The notes under the pieces were generated by a model. The model had not been told where the DNA came from and did not search any database. It was given only the letters and a program-made list of their open reading frames with translations. Below are positions 46,841-58,031 of a DNA stretch of 64,000 nucleotides, piece by piece (the first letter of the stretch is position 1; each line of letters starts with the position of its first letter). Origin of the DNA: Luzula sylvatica (Eukaryota; Streptophyta; Magnoliopsida; Poales; Juncaceae); assembly GCA_946800325.1 (NCBI GenBank), contig OX326961.1, positions 50,370,293-50,434,292 of the forward strand, in the 5' to 3' direction. The position numbers and the translations under genes are program-made.

Positions 46841-48255
46841 TTCACTACATGTTGCACCACACAACGCTGAAGAAAAACACGTTACAAAATATCCTTACAA
46901 ATAAATTAAATAACACCCCCATTACACCACCGACCAATTACGTAAGCCCATCAATCAGCACCGTCCAAATCCTGTCACTAATGCAACCCACAGAATCGTC
47001 CACCACGTGTCCTCTCCCACCCAATCTCCACCGTCAATACCTCCTAGGGGCAATTTCGTCAATCCAAATCCCCCCATATGCTCCTAGTCCACCTCCTAAC
47101 ATGGACATCCACCCACTAGTACAACATGCAAAAATAGTAATCCCCCTATCGGCTCACGCATTAAATTAATACACCGTCGCATTCATTCGACTCTCGGTGT
47201 AGTGGACCGGGTGCGAGGAGGAAGATATGGGCGAACAAAAATATCAAGGACACGTAAGCAAGGTGGGCGAAGCATAGCCTCTACGAGCAGCCCAGGATCG
47301 ACGAAAGTATCTTTTGCTCGCTCCACCCAATATCTCCCATCATTTTTTCTAAAATTTTAATTTAAAGCTAAAAACTTTGAATATAATCTTTTTTTTTGGT
47401 CGGGAAGAAATCTCCGTCTTCTTCTGCGCCTCCTTCTTCGATTTCCTGTCTGTTTTTTTTCTCACTGGAAGTTCTACGAGGAGATTGGGAAATACTGTGT
47501 AGTTTGTTTATTGAGGTAACGTTGTGATTTTTTTGTTTTTAGGGGGATTTTTTTGGAGTTTTGTTTAGCTTGTTTATTAGTTGATCTGTTTATTTACTAG
47601 TGAGGTTTGCTTAATTTTTTTTTTGTCTGCTCCAATTTTTTGAACGAGTGGTTTTTTTATTTTCAGTTTTTGTAGTGATTTTAGTTGATTTTATGGGAAA
47701 TTCAGTTAGAATTGTGTGCGTAAGTACTCTGTTCTATTTATTTTCGCTTGTACAATTTTCTATTTGTGAGTTTTCCCTCTGATTATTGCTTACAAATAGC
47801 TTTTTATTTTTCTCGTTTTTGATTAATTAAACTTTTGATAGCATATTTTTTCGAAGGAAACTAACTTATTTTTGGGTTTTAAATGAATCTGAACATTTCA
47901 CTTATTTTTGTTCGTTTTGCCTGTACCTTAGTTTCAGCTTTTATCCACTGTGTTTTAAGTTTTTTCACTGAGCGTGAAGTAAAATTATCGAAATTATTAT
48001 ACTAACACGGTTTCTCTTAATTCAATCGCAGATTTTCGAACAACCAAAACATCTAAACTAAATAGTTCTAATCTAGATCCAATGGGGTAAAAGAAAGAGC
48101 TCCAAAATCCCCCTAATTATCTGAAGATCGATCCTCGTCTTCGCGGTAATTCAGCTGGTGGATGAACTTAATTTTTGAGTGTAAATTGCAATTCGTAAAT
48201 TGGGCTGTGTCTTGACATAACTTCAAATTTCAAAGTGAAATTCAATTTGACCATC
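46841..48255 (+). promoter_or_regulatory. GIGANTEA promoter and 5' UTR with a leader intron
   Basis: Less AT-rich DNA upstream of GIGANTEA. A G-box CACGTG lies at 47004-47009 and an ACGT core in GACACGTAAGC at about 47250. AAAATATCA (47240 region) and CCAATATCT (about 47328) each differ slightly from the evening element AAAATATCT. A probable leader intron runs from GT at 47516 to AG at 48031, just as the Arabidopsis gene has a 5' UTR intron. Clock control through these sites is inference. Confidence 0.5.
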
Positions 48256-51200
48256 ATGTCTGAATCAAATGCAAAATGGATCGACGGTCTTCAATATTCT
48301 TCGCTATTTTGGCCCTCGCCACAAGATGATACTCAGAGACATGTTAGATACTATTTATAAATTTTACCCTTTATTTTTTTCTCAAGTTTCATGAAAATTG
48401 ATTTTTTTCTTTTGTTCTTTCCAATTCAGGCACAAATTCTGGCTTATGTCGAGTATTTCGGCCAATTCACCTCAGAGAATTTTCCTGACGATATAGCTCA
48501 GGTATGAACATAATAAATTATTTATTTCACACAATTTATATTTTAAATAATCGGGAATACTTCTTGAATTCGTTTATGCACAGCTAATACAGAGCTACTA
48601 TCCATCTAAAGAAAAGCGCTTAATCGACGAAGTACTAGGTAAAACAGAGAGAAACTTAATAAAACTTATTTATTTTTAATTATTTATTATTATTTTATGA
48701 TGTGCAGCGACATTTGTGCTTCATCACCCCGAACACGGTCACGCAATTGCTCATCCGATTCTTTCCCTTATAATCGACGGCTCGTTATGTTACGATAAAA
48801 ACAAGGCGCCTTTTTGCTCTTTCATCTCCCTCTTCAGCCAAACTACCGAGGTCTGAACCGAACCCTAATTTAATCCCCAATTTTTAATCAATTTTCTCTC
48901 GATCTTTTACGAATTAAATTTTCATTCGCAGAAAGAGTACTCGGAGCAATGGGCATTGGCGTGTGGGGAAATATTACGGGTTTTAACCCATTACAATCGA
49001 CCGATTTACAAGATGGATCATCAAAACATTAACAATATTGACAATAACGAAGGCGGTACTAGTACCAGTTCCTCTCCTAACGGGTCAAACGGGTCAAAGG
49101 GAAAAGAAGTGGATCATCATTCTTCTGCCCACAACGAATATGAGAGGAAACCGTTTAGACCCTTGACTCCTTGGATCACCGATATTCTTCTCGCCGCACC
49201 TTTGGGCATTCGTAGCGACTATTTTCGCTGGTACCCAACTCATCCAAATTATTTCATACAAACATCATTAATAAATATTAAATATTACAATTAACTTATA
49301 CTGATGAAATCAGGTGTGGCGGGGTCATGGGCAAATACGCAGCAGGTGGCGAACTAAAGCCTCCAACAACTGGTAAGTCTCCAAAAGGTCAAATTTAACA
49401 TTTTTAACTTTTACAAGGACATATACGTAAATATCCATCTTTTTAATTTTTTCTAGTGAATCGGCGATCTGGCAAGCATCCACAATTAATGCCGTCGACC
49501 CCGAGATGGGCGGTGGCGAACGGAGCGGGCGTGATACTAAGCGTTTGCGACGAAGAAGTCGCTCGATACGAAACCGCAAATCTCACCGCCGCGGCCGTCC
49601 CCGCTCTCCTCCTCCCTCCTCCCACCACTCCTCTAGACGAGCATCTCGTCGCCGGTTTGCCCCCTCTCGAACCCTACGCCCGTTTATTTCACAGGTAAAG
49701 TTAAATTTATTTATTTCTTTATTTATTAATTTTTTTTAATCTTATGTGACAATAAATTGTCATTTGGTAGATATTATGCAATTGCTACGCCAAGTGCAAC
49801 ACAGAGACTTCTTCTAGGTCTTCTAGAAGCTCCCCCTTCATGGGCTCCTGATGCTTTGGACGCAGCCGTTCAACTCGTCGAACTCCTACGAGCCGCTGAA
49901 GATTACGCCACTGGCATGAGGGTATAAAATTATGAATCATAACAATTGTTTTGAGACATTCACTGGAGATCTCCATTTCTCTTCTAACATTTTGCTTTTT
50001 TAGTTGCCGAGAAACTGGATGCATTTACATTTTCTACGAGCGGTGGGGACGGCAATGTCGATGCGAGGCGGAATTGCTTCTGACGCAGCCGCGGCTCTTC
50101 TTTTTCGAATTCTTTCGCAACCCACTTTACTTTTCCCTCCTCTCCGATTCGCCGAAGGCATCGACGTCCATCACGAACCACTAGGCGGATACATTTCCTC
50201 CTACAAAAAACAGGTAAAAGAAAAAACCCACAAAAATTCTGCTAAATATTATACTAATATCAACACTTATCGCCAGCTGGAAGCACCTGCGTCAGAAGCG
50301 ACGATAGACGCGACGGCACAAGGCATAGCGTCGATGCTTTGCGCACATGGTCCCGAAGTGGAGTGGCGAATCTGTACTATTTGGGAAGCCGCGTACGGTC
50401 TCCTCCCACTGAGTTCCTCTGCAATCGATTTACCCGAAATTATCGTCGCGGCTCCTCTCCAACCACCGACTCTCTCGTGGAGTCTCTATCTACCTCTTTT
50501 GAAAGTTTTAGAGTATTTGCCGCGCGGGAGCCCTTCAGAAGCGTGTTTGATGAGGATTTTCGTGGCCACGGTCGAGGCGATACTGAGGCGGACTTTTCCT
50601 GTCGAGCCTTCTGTGATGGAACATTCTAGAAACTCGACCATGAAGAACTTGGCCGTGGCCGAGTTGCGTACGATGATTCACTCCTTGTTTTTGGAATCTT
50701 GCGCTTCGATGGATCTCGCTTCGAGGTTGTTGTTCGTCGTGTTGACCGTTTGCGTCAGCCACGAGGCGCTGCCAGGTGGCAGCAAGAAACCGACCGGACT
50801 CGATTCGAACTCTAATGATGAATTGGCCAATGGGGTCGTGGCACCTGGCGGCAATCGAGTTAAAAAAAGACAAGGTCCTGTCGCTACTTTCGATTCGTAC
50901 GTCCTCGCTGCGGTTTGTGCTCTCTCTTGCGAACTCCAGCTCTTCCCGCTCATTTCCAAAAATGGAAATTTGAATATAAATTCGAATTCGAAAATCATCG
51001 CAAAGAATTCCAAATCAGGAAAGATGAAAAACAGTACCGTCGCTATCGAACTACAAAGTAGCATGGGAAGCGCGATATTGCACACTCGTAGAATTCTCGG
51101 GATTCTAGAGGCGTTATTCTCTCTGAAACCCTCGTCAGTGGGGACCTCGTGGAGCTACAGTTCGAACGAAATCGTCGCAGCGGCCATGGTTGCGGCCCAC

Positions 51201-52711
51201 GTGTCAGAGTTATTTCGTCGATCGAAAGCGTGCATGAATGCGTTGTCATCGCTTATGCGATGCAAGTGGGACCAGGAGATTTCGCCCAGAGCCTCGTCTT
51301 TGTACCACTTGATTGATTTACACGGCAAAACCATTACTTCTATAGTCAACAAAGTCGAGCCTCTTGAAGCGAGTTTTCTCCTCCCTTCGTGCACCGAGAA
51401 TGCCAGGTCATCGGGACGGATTGGTAATGACGACAAGAATAAGTCGGGGGATAAGTTGTTGCAGTGCGATGATGTGGCGAGTACGTCAGGGAAGTCGATT
51501 TCGGAAGCGTCTGATTTGGCAAATTTTCTGACGACGGATAGAAACGGAGGGCATAATTGTAGGGCTCGAGGGTTTTTGAGATCCGTACTTGCTGAAAAAC
51601 AAGAATGGTGTTTTTCGGTGGTTTCGTTGCTCTGGCAAAAACTCATCGCTGCTCCCGAGACGAAAATGTGTGCTGAGAGTACTTCCGCTCATCAAGGCTG
51701 GAGAAAGGTAAACGTATTTTTTAATTGAAAATTTGCAATAAGCCCCTGATTATAATACAAAAATCATAATTATTCTTCAATAATTTAGGTTGTAGATGCG
51801 ATATGTGACGTGGTTTCGGCGTCGCCAACAAAAGCCTCCACTGCAATTGTTCTGCAGGTCAAGACTCTTTTACATCCCAGTCCATTGTACTTTTCAAAAT
51901 TATTTTCAGTCAGTTTTTTCTGTACTTTTTCTCGTTTTTTTATTCATAGGCCGAGAAGGATTTGCAGCCGTGGATCGCACGGGATGACGAGCAAGGACAG
52001 AGCATGTGGCGAGTGAATCAACGAATCGTGAAATTAATCGTCGAACTCATGAGGAATCACGACTCTCCCGAAGCGTTGATCATTCTTGCGAGCGCGTCAG
52101 ACTTGCTTCTCAGAGCTACTGACGGCATGCTCGTCGACGGCGAAGCTTGCACTCTTCCCCAATTAGAGGTATTTATATAAAAATGACCTTTTTGTAATTT
52201 CGGGTAATATAGGGGCTTTTTTGTAATTTGGGTTTTTATGGGGAATTTGTAGTTGTTGGAAGTGACGGCCAGAGCGGTGCATCTCGTGGTTGAATGGGGT
52301 GAATCCGGTATTTCTGTTGCCGATGGCCTCTCGAATCTACTCAAGGTATCAACCCCCAAAAACATGAAAATATCATGTATACCCCTCAAAATGATAAACT
52401 TATTTTTTTAATATAATACGCAGTGTCGGTTATCAGCGACAATACGGTGTCTTTCGCATCCAAGTGCACACGTGCGAGCTCTCAGCATGTCGATTCTCCG
52501 CGACATTATGCAGAACGGTCCGATAAAGCCGAACAAATTACGAAACGGGGAGAAAAGCTTGCACGGATCTTCGTACAAATGCCTCGTGATAAATTGGCGC
52601 GTGGATATAGAGAGGTGCGTTGAGTGGGAGACTCGTAGCAGGCGCGCTACTGGCATGCCGCTCTCTTTCCTCGACGAGGCCGCCAGAGAATTAGGGTTTC
52701 CTTTGAGTTGA
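48256..52711 (+). CDS. GI: GIGANTEA, circadian clock and flowering-time protein
   Basis: Fourteen coding exons: 48256-48342, 48430-48501, 48584-48638, 48708-48850, 48932-49230, 49314-49372, 49457-49694, 49771-49921, 50004-50213, 50277-51707, 51789-51857, 51950-52168, 52253-52345, 52424-52711. They total 3414 nt, or 1137 residues (Arabidopsis GI has 1173). Family blocks are plain to see: WIDGLQYSSLFWP at the start, VEYFGQFTSENFPDDIAQ, TPRWAVANGAGVILSVCDEE, LLGLLEAPPSWAPDALDA, LCAHGPEVEWRICTIWEAAY, and a C-terminus ending in AARELGFPLS. GI is a plant-specific nuclear and cytosolic protein. It is a co-chaperone for the F-box photoreceptor ZTL and forms the GI-FKF1 complex that permits CONSTANS expression in long days. 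The reading frame is intact. The linker around residues 155-190 and the stretch near 51360-51560 are the most diverged. Confidence 0.97.
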
Positions 52712-53525
52712 GATTGTTATGTTATCACTGATTATTTCACGAAATGTGTATGTTGTATTTTGGTGTCGTAAAACTTGTGTTGTTGATGTATAAGACCTTT
52801 TAAACTTATTAATTGCATGAACGAGTTTAAACTATATCAATGAAAATGTTTTTATTAAAATGGTACTTCTTAATATTTGTAAAATACATGATACAAATTA
52901 GTTTATTTTTTTTATTTGATATGTATGTATATTTGATTTTTGCATTTTTGTATTTAATTTTCCACCTTGTATGTAATTTTTCGAACCTGGTATATACATT
53001 TATAGCCACAATATATGCTTTTATGTTATTTCTTTTGCAGCCATACATAAGTCTCTTTTTATATCTTTATATATTCTTTTATACACACCTAGATACTTTT
53101 TGCACACCCTTTTTATATGCTTTTATGTTCATATACTTTTTTTGTTTCTTTGCACGGAATATTATTTTTGGACCATTTAATAATCTTTTTATATCATAGA
53201 TGCCTACTTTTTTTTTATGCTTTCGAATATATAAAGTATATTTTTCTAATATCTTTTTTTGCCACATATATATATATTTTTGTTCAGATATTTTATAATT
53301 ATATATACTCTTTTGATACACAATAAGACCCTTCTTGATTTTTTTGGTGTGTGTGAATATTATTAATTAGATGTACATTTTTATTCGTGCATATTTTTGT
53401 ACTTATTTTGACATGGATTTTTTTACCATTTTGTGAATAATTTTTTGTATATTATTTTTTCGGATATATTTATTTGGGATAATCATATATTAAAAGGTGC
53501 GCTTTTCAAAATGGTAAAAAAATTG
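52712..53525. other. GIGANTEA 3' flank and AT-rich DNA
   Basis: The 3' UTR is probably within the first 150 bp (TATCAATGAAAATG area). The remainder is AT-rich, with recurring TTTATATGCTTTTATG words that open hydrophobic Phe/Tyr-rich frames. I reject these as genes. Confidence 0.5.
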
Positions 53526-53636
53526 AAAGGTTAAAAAAAAAATTGAACTCAGTTGTGCGTTTTCAACCTGAAGATCAGATGAATGTGAAGACCCCAGTCT
53601 TTCACGAGTGCACTATTATTTTCATCATCGTTCTAA

Positions 53637-53721
53637 AGTGGTGAGAGAGGTTCGAACTCTCGACCTCAGGATCACTCAATAGCTATGAGACCTACGCACT
53701 AGCCAACTGCGCTACCACCCA
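53637..53721 (-). tRNA. tRNA-Met(CAT), elongator, intron-containing; acceptor stem degenerate
   Basis: On the minus strand: GGTAGCGCAGTTGGCTA (D arm, A box), TCTCATAG with anticodon CAT, a short intron of about a dozen bases, and GTCGAGAGTTCGAACCTC (T arm, B box). Plant elongator tRNA-Met genes are known to carry such an intron. Compared with 54922-55006, the two outermost acceptor pairs are broken and the stem is weak. It may be a pseudogene or poorly used. Confidence 0.75.
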
Positions 53722-53863
53722 TTTGTTGTGAAATCTCAACATAAATACATAATATCTTACTATTCATGTGTATAATAGCAAATATTACTCGAGGCGGCAA
53801 TATAACAAAATAATTTAAATAAGTAAAGAATTGAACGTGAGAAATTTCAATTCACGCCTCTTC

Positions 53864-53936
53864 ATTCTCTCTCTCTCTCTCGCGCGCGCGCGATTTAAAT
53901 AAGTAAAGAATTGAACGTGAGAAATTTCAATTCGCG

Positions 53937-53980
<44 letters not shown>

Positions 53981-53982
53981 CG

Positions 53983-54022
<40 letters not shown>
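53864..54022 (+). repeat. (CT)n and CG-alternating microsatellites
   Basis: (CT)n at about 53864-53880, CGCGCGCGCG at 53881-53892, then long (CT)n at 53942-54022 interrupted by GTGCGCGCG. They expanded from the short CT tract seen in the right duplicate at 55142-55155. Confidence 0.85.
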
Positions 54023-54026
<4 letters not shown>

Positions 54027-54110
54027 CACTCACACTTGTGCGTATCCGTGCTGCGATAATTTTTACGGCAATCATGCCAAATCCTGTAAATTTCTCTGGA
54101 ATTTTTTAAA

Positions 54111-54827
54111 TATCAATATCAATTTGTTCTTGCGTAAGTAATAAAAAAATATTTTCTCCAATATTTGTTCTCCACAGAGGATTGTTTGTATTATTATTAT
54201 TATATTATATTTTTATATTTTTATTTATGTCTTATATGTATAATTAAATTATAATCAGAACTCAAATATTGTTTTCAATAAATTTTTATTGCTAAGTTCT
54301 AATCAATCATCTAATATATAATCTCATATTCAGAAGTAAAAATAAATAAATAAGGATATGTTGTTTCTTGATGAGCCTGGTGAAAAATGAGGGTTGTGGT
54401 TAAAATGATTTTTTTTTTAATGGTATCCGACAAACGATCGTTTTCATTACTGATATATATATATGATGCCGATAGGACATAAACCTTTTCAACATATGGT
54501 TAAAATGAATTTTTATTTTTTGAAAGTCAATAAACATCATCATTTCATGAAGTAATATTGGGTTGAGTCGCTTAATCCGAAAAACATATGTTTTCATGAA
54601 TAAATCATACTTTTTATTTTTAATTTAATAACACGGCAATACATGATTTTTTTTAAATATGGCACAAACAAGTTCTTCAAAGTCCATTTACATTTGTAAA
54701 TTTTAATGATAAATATTAAAAGTAAAATTATATTAGTTTACCAGTGAAGAAAAAAGAATATTAAAAGTAAAATTATATTAGTGTTACTGTATTAGTAGTG
54801 TGTGTGTGTAGTAAAAAAAATATAAAA
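54111..54827. other. AT-rich spacer between the duplicated blocks
   Basis: No gene recognised. A small direct repeat, AATATTAAAAGTAAAATTATATTAGT, appears twice at about 54714 and 54759. Confidence 0.45.
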
Positions 54828-54921
54828 AAAAGAACTCAGAAGTGCTGTTTTAATCTGAAAATCAGATGAAGGTGAAGACCCCAGTCTATCACTACTGCAC
54901 AAATATCTTCATTGTTCAAAT

Positions 54922-55006
54922 TGGGGTGAGAGAGGCTCGAACTCTCGACCTCAGGATTACTCAATAGCTATGAGACCTACGCGCTAGCCAACTGCGCCAC
55001 CACCCC
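54922..55006 (-). tRNA. tRNA-Met(CAT), elongator, intron-containing
   Basis: Minus strand, 85 nt including a short intron. The acceptor stem GGGGTGG pairs with TCACCCC (one G-T pair) and the discriminator base is A. The D arm has GGCGCAGTTGGCTAGCGC, and CAT sits in TCTCATAG just before the intron. The T arm is GAGAGTTCGAGCCTCTC. This matches the plant elongator tRNA-Met pattern. It is followed on the minus strand by a short A/T-rich stretch that could end Pol III transcription. Confidence 0.92.
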
Positions 55007-55843
55007 TTTCTTGTGAAATCTCAATCATAAACTTATAATTAATACTATTTATGTGTAGGACAGCAAATATTACTCGAGGCGGCAATATAACAAAATAAGT
55101 TAAAAGAATTGAACGTGAGAAATTTCAGTTCGCGCCTCTTCGTTTCTCTCTTTCTCAAACACTCACGCTTGTGCTTACCCGTGATCCGATAATTTCTCCG
55201 GCAATCAAGCCCAAATCCCTTGAATTTCTCTCTGGTTTGTGTTTAGGTTGCTAATTGATCGGATCGGGCGTTTCTTGCTCGATTTATTGGATTTTTTGAG
55301 GTTCAAATCGGGGTTGTTTAGATAGTTTGATTGGATCGAATCTAGGGTTTCTGATTGGGGATCGACTGTTTGGTTTGCGGAATACTAGGTATGGACTGTT
55401 AATTGCTTTTTTTGTTGTAATTGAGCTTGATTTTGGGGTTGTTTTGTGTGAATTATTCTTTTGATTGTCTGTATTTCTAGGGTTTGAGCGACCATAGTAA
55501 TTAGTATACATTTGATTTGTTTATGAATGTGACTTAGAGGATTTTGGAAGTGCGAAAGGTTTTTTTTTGACCGTTCTCAAACCAATTTCATGCCATTTAG
55601 AATTGCTAATTGAATCGTACCTAACCAAGTATTACCAGTTAAAAGTTATTACTGGTATTTTCCTGTCTTCTAATCTAACAGTATTTAGTATCACTGACCT
55701 CTCAAAAATTTGTAACGAAAATTAGTAAACTTAGAGTAACTACAGATTACACCAAAATCGACGATTAATCATATTTTAAAATTTTCTTTTTATTGTAGGT
55801 AAATAGTTGGCTAATTATATTCGATTTTCCAAAAGGAGGGAGA
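55007..55843 (+). promoter_or_regulatory. TKI1-like gene promoter and leader
   Basis: The right copy of the duplicated block forms the probable promoter and leader: CT-rich DNA at 55142-55160, then a leader segment. An intron may run from about GT 55389 to AG 55798 (TATTGTAG), placing the ATG at 55844 in the next exon. No upstream coding exon is visible. Confidence 0.45.
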
Positions 55844-57460
55844 ATGAAGACGAAGGCCAGTAATACTTGTAATACTGCATGCGATACAACTGATAACGTC
55901 CTGAAACCTTGCAAGCAAATATTCAAAATGCCAGGTACTTTTTTGTAAATTTCTATGAAAAATTCAGCTCATGCAATTAATCCTTACTATTTTTCCAGGT
56001 ACTGCAGGAAAAGTGGTTTTAAAACGCAAACAAGATCCTATCACATCTCCAGTTCAACCTTGTCCATTACCTCTCCAGTCTCCTGTTATTTCTGGTAAAT
56101 TCAAGCTGCAGCTATTTCCAATGGATGGATCAACTAAAGCCATTCTAGAACAGGTTAATATTAAAACAATTTTTTCATAGCGAAATCTTTTTCAATTTTT
56201 GCACACAAGACCTTACTTATTTTTGTAATTACAGAATAACCACAATCCTTATTTGGAATTAACTATAACGACCCAGAAGAAAATATCTTCGGTTGTGAAG
56301 CACATGACAGAGAAATGGAGAGATACCTTAGACTTTTCAACTGGAGAGATTATGCTCTTTCCCTACAACGCAAAGGCTGATAATTTGATTGGTCTAAAAA
56401 AATGGAGTTTAATCGATACTCATGTAACAGCAAACGACGTGTATTTTATGCTTAATAGCCCCTCAGTTTTTCGCCTCAGGTTAAAGTCTAGATTTTTCAT
56501 TTTTTTTTTTTGGATATTTGTATTATTTTATAATTGGTGACACTTTTCTTCCGCAGATATGGTTGGTTTTCGAAGAATCAATCCGGAACCAACGAGAGCG
56601 CGCCACCTCGTCCCGAAGAAAAGGACGAGAATCCAACAGATACAAACAGGCCTCCATTTCGTATTTTGAATGGAGAAAAAGAGTCCACTAGTTTCTCTAC
56701 CGCAATAAACAACGCTGTAGAAACCCACCAGGTATACCCTTATCTTATTCTCCTCAAAACCTGAAAATATCATGAATACCCCTTCGATTTTTCTCAATTT
56801 TAAACAGGACAATGCTGCAAATAAACCCGCATCCTCGATTTCGTGGTTCGATTCGTTATCGAACATAAGCTTCGGGGCGATTTTATCCGAACAAGGAACC
56901 AATTTAGCGTCTCAACAAAAGAATTTAAATTCTCTGACTTGCGATTCTTTCGACGCTGCAATCGGTGCCCTAATGTCACGGACCAATCAGAAGCCTGCAA
57001 ATAACCCGTCAATTTTGGACGCTGACGAAACTTGCCACGGTTTTTCTCTCAAATCTTCAGATCCACCTAATTTGGTATGTTTTAATTTTTGTAATTTGGG
57101 CCAATTCAAGAGCCTATTTGGTAATTAAACTTGAAATAATGATTTAATTTTTCAGGAGAGGGCTGATTTGCGAAAGGAAAATAATAAAGAGTTGTTGCCG
57201 AAGGAAGGAAGTAACCTACTCGATAAATTGGATTTTTCATGGGTGTTTAAACAACTATCCAAAAAAAAAAAATTATTCATTCTTTTTAGTTATTAACCTA
57301 CTGAATATATATATCTTGTTTTTTATGATTATGTCAGCAAGAATGGATGGTGGCTCCATTTGACAACGCAACTTCGAAACCAATTGGTGGTGGTACTAAC
57401 ATCGTCTCCAATAGTTTAGACTCCTTTCAAAACGTCTCCATTTCTGAAATTAAATGGTAA
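55844..57460 (+). CDS. TSL-kinase interacting protein 1 (TKI1)-like protein lacking the SANT domain
   Basis: Seven exons, 55844-55934, 55999-56153, 56235-56479, 56557-56731, 56808-57074, 57156-57242 and 57338-57460, give 1143 nt and 380 residues. The conserved TKI1 core is clear: GKFKLQLFPMDGSTKAILEQ, NPYLELTITTQKKISSVVKH, GEIMLFPYNA, and DVYFMLNSPSVFRLRYGWFS. Arabidopsis TKI1 (AT2G36960) binds the TOUSLED chromatin-linked kinase and carries an N-terminal SANT/Myb domain; it is roughly twice as long. That domain is missing here and I find no exon for it upstream to 53500. Either this is a short paralogue, or a distant first part was lost or lies elsewhere. The C-terminal third (SWFDSLSNISFGAIL, FDAAIGALMS) is kept. 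Confidence 0.85.
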
Positions 57461-57820
57461 TTTCAAAATTACTTTGTAAATTCGCTAAAAATGAAAAACA
57501 TTTAATTCAGATAACTTCTTTTAATGTTTGTGTGCTTGTTATATTAGTAGGCCCTAGTTTGCTTACATCGTAATTTGTATTATTGTTCTTCTATTTTTGT
57601 GATTGTTATTGTTTGTATAACTGGCAGATTTGATTTGTCACCAAATTGAAATTATTAAATGGTCCCATAAAAGATAAAACAGAATTAATGATTATTAATT
57701 AACTAAATCACTTTGATTTATTAATTGTTGAAACAATTGTTAGGTCATCTTTGTTTAAAGAAAAATTGAACCATTGATTTAAAATCAATCCATATATTAG
57801 ATAAAACAAATCTAATATAT
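57461..57820. other. 3' flank of the TKI1-like gene
   Basis: Probable 3' UTR and AT-rich DNA. No gene seen. Confidence 0.5.
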
Positions 57821-58031
57821 GGGTGTCAACGGTTCGGATAGTGGTCATGCCATATCCATATCCATATATTTTTTGGGATCCGGATCCGGATACGGTTCGT
57901 ATGTTAAACGGATACGGATATGGTTCGAATATTATCGGATACAAATCTTATTCGGATAAATAATATAATATTATTTTTAAAATTCAAGTTTTGATTATTT
58001 TGTAATTTTAAATATATATATATATACATAT

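Larger units (their letters stand above)
53527..54110. repeat. Duplicated tRNA/leader block, left copy
   Basis: Homologous to 54828-55230: GAACTCAG, GATCAGATGAA, GAAGACCCCAGTCT, the tRNA, ATTACTCGAGGCGGCAATATAAC, GAATTGAACGTGAGAAATTTC, then CT-rich DNA and AACACTCAC. Within the left copy an extra tandem duplication of about 78 bp (TAAATAAGTAAAGAATTGAA, at 53815 and 53893) and two long (CT)n tracts were added. Confidence 0.85.

Noticed and set aside
50339..51695. Frames on both strands inside the large GIGANTEA exon
   Set aside because: They are overlaps of the coding exon, with no independent support.
52840..53326. Hydrophobic frames downstream of GIGANTEA
   Set aside because: Low-complexity AT DNA with Phe/Tyr/Ile runs, overlapping frames on both strands, and no splice or promoter logic.
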